Positions 30,900 to 36,020 of a DNA stretch of 36,020 bases are shown here, one piece after another. The stretch spans positions 60,219-96,238 of the forward strand of contig AZLU01000161.1 in NCBI GenBank assembly GCA_002224055.1, read 5' to 3'. The notes beneath the pieces were generated by a model. It was not told the origin of the DNA. It did no database searches and was given only the letters and a program-made list of their open reading frames with translations. Each line of letters starts with the position of its first letter. Within the stretch, counting starts at the first letter, position 1. The position numbers and the translations under genes were made by a program. Origin of the DNA: Pezizomycotina sp. ARF18 (lineage: Eukaryota; Ascomycota).

Positions 30900-31630
30900 G
30901 TACTGTATTGTACTGGTACTAGGGGTTATGGATTGAACTTCCGGTATTTATCGGGTTGTTTTTTGGGTGCTATTGCATGTGGGATGCTCATTAAAACGCG
31001 TTCTGGAAGCGCCTTCGTGGCCAACATTTTATATGCCAACAACTGCCCGTCCTTTACTTTCGATTATGAAAAGCAAAGGAGCCAGAACTCTCTACCTCGT
31101 GGAGGCTGGTATCGTATCATTTCGGTGGTTTCGTTTATCTCGCGATTCCGCAGACCTCTTTTAGCGAATACATGTCTGGCCAAGGCGAAGATCACACCAC
31201 GAATATCATGATCGACGGCCACGTTTCCGAGATCCCGTAAAAAGTGGAGAAATGTAAGCTTCATTTCCCGTCGCGCCTCGGGCTCGTCAACTGCCGCGAG
31301 AATCATCTCCGATGGAGCTGCTTTATGGTAATTTATCTCGTATTGTCGCGGAGAATTATTACCCGAGAATACGCTTGATCAAAGCGACTGGAGATGTCCG
31401 ATCTGCTATACTTGGAGAGTAGCGGAGTAGCCGTCGCAAATTGCAAATACGGACAATTGAATACCACTGCCGATGCATCGATGTCGTTGCCGTTCGCTAA
31501 AAAAAAACCCACGTTTTAAAAAAGATAAACATACAAAATTATTTATATATTTTTTGTTTCAAGTTTGATTGATACACGATTATAATCTCCGAGTCTATTT
31601 GGCTTGACAAACGGGCATTTTTGAAGCTTT
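30900..31630. other. Spacer with ambiguous ORFs
   Basis: Both strands hold ORFs of 65-132 codons between 30813 and 31306. The minus one, 31064-31306, has a plausible helical stretch (GVIFALARHVFAKRGLRNRE), but nothing decides between the strands. Near 31501-31560 there is an AT-rich patch with an A10 run. Confidence 0.3.
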
Positions 31631-31631
31631 A

Positions 31632-32147
31632 AGATGGTTGGTGGGTTGAGGGATTTCAAAGTTGCAAATCCCTATATCTTTTTCCAACTAAATATATCGA
31701 GGCAACACCTGCAAGCCTGGTCTGTGTGAGAAAATATACAACCCTCCACAGAACCGATACGTCTTCTCCGACACACCGCACGGCGTCCTTAAATCGGACA
31801 CCTCCGATCTCCACAAGCTCCCCGAAAGACCCGACCGGGAAGGATCCAAACGAATATTTGATTACTCGGAAATATACGATACCAGGAGGGCCTTGCTGCT
31901 ATTGACGTAGAGAGGATTAATGTTGCTTGCTATTTTCTTTATCTCTCTTCGATACGCGATGACTCAAGCCATAAGACTCGAAGAGGCACAAGTGGCGCTT
32001 GATCGTGAATTTTGCGGGGCGATTTTCTCATGTTACAAAGTAAAAATTCTCAATCACATTAAGATGGATTTATACGGGCAGGATTCTCTGTTGGCTCTCC
32101 ATATGAGGCATTCGGAAAGCTTTCTGGGGAAGATTAGTATATAATAG
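31632..32147 (+). pseudogene. Coding-like remnant, unknown family
   Basis: Plus-strand frames give MVGGLRDFKVANPYIFF, then in the next frame NTCKPGLCEKIYNPPQNRY, VFSDTPHGVLKSDTSDLHKL and GSKRIFDYSEIYDTRR, and after a further shift near 31894 AIDVERINVACYFLYL. Codon use looks coding, but stops and shifts break it and no family is recognised. It could be upstream exons of the small acidic protein at 32307 or an independent decayed gene. Confidence 0.3.
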
Positions 32148-32306
32148 CCTTCATGATACACACGGAAAGCTATTTTGTACCCCGGTAATCTTTAAAGCTA
32201 CAATATTTAACATCGAAACAACAGCTAGAAAGCTATGGAGAAAGTGTTTTCATTCGGTTCTCCACATTACGCACGAGAAATTAGAAACGAATACAAAGAA
32301 ACATAA

Positions 32307-32647
32307 ATGTCCAATAACGCAATCCTACTACCAAAAGTATACAGCCCGAACATCCTCGCCCTTGGCTCCCTGATTAAGAGATCGACTGTTAAAGTAAGGG
32401 CGAGGAAACCGGATATATTCATCGAGGTCGGATTAGGGGAATCAAACGGCCCCACGCTCAAAGATCTGCAAAAAATGGCCGCGCCGGTGGTCAGCAATAC
32501 CGGCGAGGCGGAGCAAAGTCTGGAACCGGACGAATATGGAGCTGGGATTCCTCCGAAGCAGACGAAATCGACGAGCTTGATGATGTTGGCGAGGAATTCA
32601 AGCATCTCTGCCTCGGTGAAGAAGAAATCCGGGCCTCGGACAACTGA
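32307..32647 (+). CDS. Small acidic-tailed protein, about 114 residues (one frameshift)
   Basis: It starts at ATG 32307 (MSNNAILLPKVYSPNILAL). The frame continues through GEAEQSLEPDEYG; one lost base near 32543 then leads to WDSSEADEIDELDDVGEEFK and HLCLGEEEIRASDN before TGA 32645-32647. Without the restored base the frame becomes basic and low in coding character. The N-terminal half is mildly basic, the C-terminal third strongly acidic with a Trp/Leu/Phe pattern. No family known. Upstream coding-like DNA (31632-32147) may belong to the same gene. Confidence 0.45.
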
Positions 32648-32649
32648 AA

Positions 32650-33686
32650 AGCAAAAATAATGACTGTAATAATAACGATACGTCGTGGCTAGCAAGATAC
32701 CTGTGCATCTCGGCGGCGGAGGCATCAAAAGTGTCTTATGGGCTCTTATAAACCGGAGAGAAGGAAAAAAAAAATGAATTGTGGAAGGTTTCGTTAACAA
32801 ATTTCTATAAAGATGTCTACACCACATAGACTGAGACTCAACGTCTGTCCAAGAAAACTAGTACCAACGGCCATTATATGGTATGAATAAATCAATTCAC
32901 CCCCTTTGCCTTGGCCCATTTGCTCCCTATCTAGAATGAAATTTTCCATAATTTAGACTGAGGAAATCTCCTCGGGCTTCGGTTTTGGCTTTTTCGTTAT
33001 ATGAAAGCAGGAAGGTTCTAAATTTGGGGACGTCCAGACTTCAGGCACGTTCGAGCCAAGGCATTAGATGCGGAGGAGTTTTCCTAGTGACCGCCCATCG
33101 CAGAGAAGTCCTCCCACCTATGATCATTTGGAATGGACTGTAAAGGGTGATTCGTGTCTTTTCCGCACTGTGCTATAAAACGATCTCACGAGTATCAATG
33201 CAAAGAACAAACGAAAAGGAACAAAACTTTATACAGTCCACTACAACAAAGGGAATAATGTATATCTTTTGTATGGATATCTAAAACTCCTTAAAATGCA
33301 TAATGCTAACGCTAATGCCAACGGGTACCCTAGTCATAAAGTCTATCTAGAATAATATATCCCTCTGGTATATCATCTTTTCGTGCCTCCAAGTCGTTGT
33401 CTCGTCATCTCATTTAACCATTGTCTCCACCATTTTCTGTATGGTTTTTTATGCCTTTTTCCGGTGTACGTTCCAGTCTCCGCCTCTTTTTTTTGTAGTT
33501 TTTTCGTTATGTTTATTATTTATTTTTTTTTCTCCTTTCTTGTTTTTCCCAGCTTTGATGAATATATATTTATACTCCGTAGAGTTTACCATGAATATAA
33601 AACGAAATAGATATCCGGATAACAAGTCTCATGCTTGAAATCCCTCAATTTCTCCCTGATAAAATACCCGAGGAATTAAAGCCTCT
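32650..33686. other. Convergent 3' flanks, no gene
   Basis: No gene supported. A minus-strand ORF covering 32267-32827 is antisense to the acidic protein and lacks coding character. T-rich DNA lies at 33440-33560. Confidence 0.45.
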
Positions 33687-35756
33687 TCAAGAAACTCCTG
33701 ACCCTCCGCCCAACACTCCTCCTGTTCGACTGCTTGCCACCCTTAATAGCACTAGTCCCCGCCCATTCTTAGCAGTGCTGCGTTTATTCCTCTTAGGAAT
33801 GAGCCTAGGCTCATCTTCCGCGTCCGCATCATCCTCATCGTCTTCATGATGTTCAGTAGAGGCGGGAGTATTACGCTGGGTGTTACTATCTGGACCGCTA
33901 ATGACGTATTCCCTACCCGGATTGGCGCTGTACGCGTCCACACGGTCAGCGTAGTTGTTAGTGCGAGTGCGGGTGTGAGTTAAGTTCTTCAGGTCGGGAT
34001 TGGAAGGCCAGTGCGCAGCGGGGTGGGGGAAGTGATGGCGGGCATCGGGCCGGTGGAGGTAATCGGATCAGCGTTATACTTCCGGGAAAGAATCCGCCGG
34101 TGGTGAGATCGCCAAGCCGCGGGTTCGGATTAAGAGTGTAGTTTCTGCTGAGGAAGTTGGGAATTCCAGGACCTGAGGGACCGGCGGAAGTAGTCGAATC
34201 CGTATCGTAATTCTGGGAGAAGAATCCCGGAGTGGATCCTGAGACTGTGGAGTCGGGTTGACGGCGTAGTTTCCGCTGAGCAAGTCGGGGACTCCAAGAC
34301 CAGAGGGACCGGAGGAAGCCGGATCCACATTGTAATTCTGCGGCAAAATGGGACCAGTAGCGAAACTGAGCATGGTGGCTAAGACCCATGCCGTACTGCT
34401 GAAGGGAAACCCACCGGCTTCGCTGTTAAGGCTCTGAGAATTGTGACCGAGTCCCATGCCGTACATTTGAGTAAAGAAGCCGCCGGCTCCGTTGTTAGTG
34501 TTTTGGGAGTAGTGATCAGAACCCATGCCGTAATCGTGGCTAAAGTACCTGCTGTGGCCAGCGCGGCATTTTGAGTCTCCTGATTACTGCTCATGTAGCT
34601 TGGCTAAAAATACCAGTGATGTTCGGATTCGGTTCTGTGGCCGAGCTACATCGAAACCGGACAAACAGACATTAGCATACGTGCTCTTTCCAGACTTGGA
34701 TCCAACGAAGGTAGGGAGGGAGGAAACAAGAAAGAATTGTGTGTTACTTACCGAACGTGACCCCTACCAGTTGATATCCCATCCAATCCGGCGCGTAACG
34801 CGAACTGTCCGTATCCAGAGCCTCTGGGAGCGCGGGTCCCATACGATTAACAGCGAGGATGTTGTCGAGGTCTTCACGGCGGAAGGCTCGCCGTAGTTGA
34901 TGTCTTCATTCCAGGGGAACGGGATCTCCGGCGGTTGGCGGGCCCGTAAATGATCTGGGATTCCTCCGCGTCGTAGCTAACATTAAGTTCGCGTAGTGAT
35001 GGTTGGTGATCCGCGATCATGGGCTCTGCTGAAAAAACAATGTTTCTTAGTCTTTGTGAGATCGTTGGCCGATTTGATATTTGAAGTTTGTGGATGAGGG
35101 TTGGATTAAATCATGAAAATGGAGAAAAGAAAAGGATCAAGAAGATAAGGAGCTATAAAATAGTTGTTTGTTGCTGTTCAAACTTACATATTATCGGCTC
35201 GTCCTCGTACTTAACAGTCCTGACGAGCTCCCCTTCCTCATCAGGGACAGTGCTACTGCGACCGACGGATGAAGCGGGACTACCACTTTGAGCGGCGCGG
35301 AACTCAGCGTACTCCTCCGGCGTCATACCCGCAGTCGAAGGCCTTGGGCGGCGGCTGTTATTCGTCATGTAACCCCTTGTTACTTTCTTGGGGTACTCCT
35401 CGCCCTTCAAGAAGCCCATGTCGGCCTTCGTGGGCTTGTACCTCTTGTCGGACGTGAACTGCTGACGGCGCGGATCTCGGGCTTTGCGGGCTTCTGTTTT
35501 CCGGTGAGGGCGAGATAGCGGGAGGCGGAGATGGCGGAGACGACGGTGGGCGAGACAGCGTGCATGTATTCTGGTTTGGGTGAGTTATGCTTATCGAACG
35601 CGTCGATGCCCTTAGTCATAAGGAGTTTAAAGGCAGAGGTGAGTTCGTCCGTCGAGTAGTCCCGAACGATTCCGCCAGCGTCGCGATACCTTGCTTGGGG
35701 TTAGGTTCGTTGTTGCTATCGGACTGGCTGCTGCTCCCGGCGTTCGAGGGATACAT
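33687..35756 (-). CDS. Uncharacterised protein with conserved-looking N-terminus and Gly/Tyr/Asn/Gln repeat tail (frameshifted)
   Basis: It starts at ATG 35756 (MYPSNAGSSSQSDSNNEPNP). Exon 1 continues to 35188 with ELTSAFKLLMTKGIDAFDKH, PTVVSAISASRYLALTGKQK, KADMGFLKGEEYPKK and MTPEEYAEFRAAQSG. GTAAGT donors at 35187 and 34751 define two introns (about 162 and 106 bp). Exon 2 carries LRELNVSYDAEESQIIYGPA, PFPWNEDINYGE and DTDSSRYAPDWMGYQLVGVT. Exon 3 is a repeat region, with units such as GGFFTQMYGMGLGHNSQ, YFSHDYGMGSDHYSQNTNN and GFFSQNYDTDS, plus two copies of an Asn-Tyr/Pro/Gly unit (SSGPSGLGVPDLLSGNY and SAGPSGPGIPNFLSRNY). The C-terminus is acidic then basic (HHEDDEDDADAEDEPR, IPKRNKRSTAKNGRG), ending at 33687. 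About eight single-base losses occur, for example at 35665-35666, 35479-35481 and 34933-34934. The repeat tail is prion-like in composition. No family recognised. Confidence 0.55.
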
Positions 35757-35886
35757 TCTGACTGTTGTTATTGATCGTGGAATTTGTTTGTTAATATGTT
35801 ATAGACAAGTAAGGGAGGTTGTGTAAGGAAATGTTTCGATTTGAAGGCCATTTTTATAGTGCGAGAGTGCTAAAATCGATATCAAC

Positions 35887-35910
35887 TTTTTTTTTTTTTT
35901 TTTTTTTTTT
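35887..35910. repeat. T24 homopolymer
   Basis: Twenty-four T, about 130 bases upstream of the start of the minus-strand repeat-tail gene. On the sense strand of that gene it is a poly-A run in the promoter or leader. Confidence 0.95.
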
Positions 35911-35980
35911 GCAATAACATCAACAGCGGTTGACTGGTTGACTGGTTGAAGTGATTGCAAGTCGTCAGGAAGAAGCTTAC

Positions 35981-36020
35981 CGAATCCGTCGATGAAAGCT
36001 TTGATACCCCTCATTATGTC
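35981..36020 (-). CDS. Partial exon at the window edge, possible relative of the neighbouring gene
   Basis: The minus strand reads DIMRGIKAFIDGF and meets a GTAAGC donor at 35980, so this is the 3' end of an exon whose start lies outside the window. The neighbour at 33687-35756 contains LLMTKGIDAFDKH; the shared M-x-(K)-G-I-x-A-F core suggests a paralogous exon, but 13 residues are too few to be sure. It may instead be an unrelated gene or an upstream exon of the neighbour. The following bases contain a GGTTGACT tandem duplication (35937-35955). Confidence 0.3.

Noticed and set aside
32267-32827. Long minus-strand ORF of 186 codons
   Set aside because: It is antisense to the acidic protein at 32307-32647, whose plus frame has better coding character; the minus product is Phe/Pro-rich without motif or homology.
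35937-35955. GGTTGACT tandem copies as a CRISPR or iteron array
   Set aside because: Only two full copies of 8 bases; too short and in a eukaryotic gene flank.
1-36020. RIP as the explanation for all broken genes
   Set aside because: Most breaks are single missing bases in homopolymers rather than C-to-T changes; only the receptor locus shows stops of the RIP type.
1-36020. Programmed frameshifting or a reassigned stop codon as a genome-wide feature
   Set aside because: The shift sites share no slippery motif or downstream structure, and TAG, TGA and TAA all end plausible genes here.

Overview
The window looks like nuclear DNA of a filamentous ascomycete (Pezizomycotina). The evidence is short spliceosomal introns (about 56-162 bp, GT-AG with GTAAGT-like donors), pieces of families typical of these fungi (a PTH11-like rhodopsin-domain receptor, a 14-helix drug:H+ antiporter, an AsaB/CmcJ-type GA4-desaturase-family oxidoreductase), several small secreted cysteine-rich proteins, and gene-poor spacers with poly(T) runs of 20-26. 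I cannot fix the class. No tRNA, rRNA, CRISPR array or intact transposon was recognised.

Layout. 0.9-1.2 kb: a frameshifted BTB/POZ domain. 1.3-2.7 kb (-): PTH11-like seven-helix receptor with in-frame stops. 3.4-5.7 kb (-): a hypothetical ORF, a tiny Cys-rich piece and a secreted protein built of EGF-like repeats. 6.9-7.7 kb (-): a GNAT protein resembling glycine N-acyltransferases. 8.8-12.8 kb (+): two related secreted proteins made of an eight-cysteine module that I cannot match to a named family; the second is nearly intact. 13.7-21.9 kb: uncharacterised charged or coiled-coil proteins, mostly orphans. 23.1-27.9 kb: MFS exporter and AsaB-like oxidoreductase in tandem on the minus strand, a possible small specialised-metabolism unit. 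29.8-30.9 kb: a 72-residue protein with a clear TATA box and a small disordered protein. 31.6-32.6 kb: small acidic protein. 33.7-35.8 kb (-): a long protein with a conserved N-terminal half and a Gly/Tyr/Asn/Gln-rich repeat tail; part of another gene, perhaps related, lies at the right edge.

A theme runs through the whole window: most genes read correctly except for single missing bases, usually inside short homopolymers (AA, CC, GGG, GGGGG, AAAAAA). At about 20 sites adding one base back restores a long coherent frame and agrees with the intron phases. Under-called homopolymers in the assembly explain this better than independent decay of every gene. I therefore annotate these loci as genes with frameshifts and mark as pseudogenes only those with further damage (BTB, PTH11-like).

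The most promising unfamiliar material is the pair of eight-cysteine-module secreted proteins, followed by the EGF-repeat secreted protein and the repeat-tailed protein near the right end.
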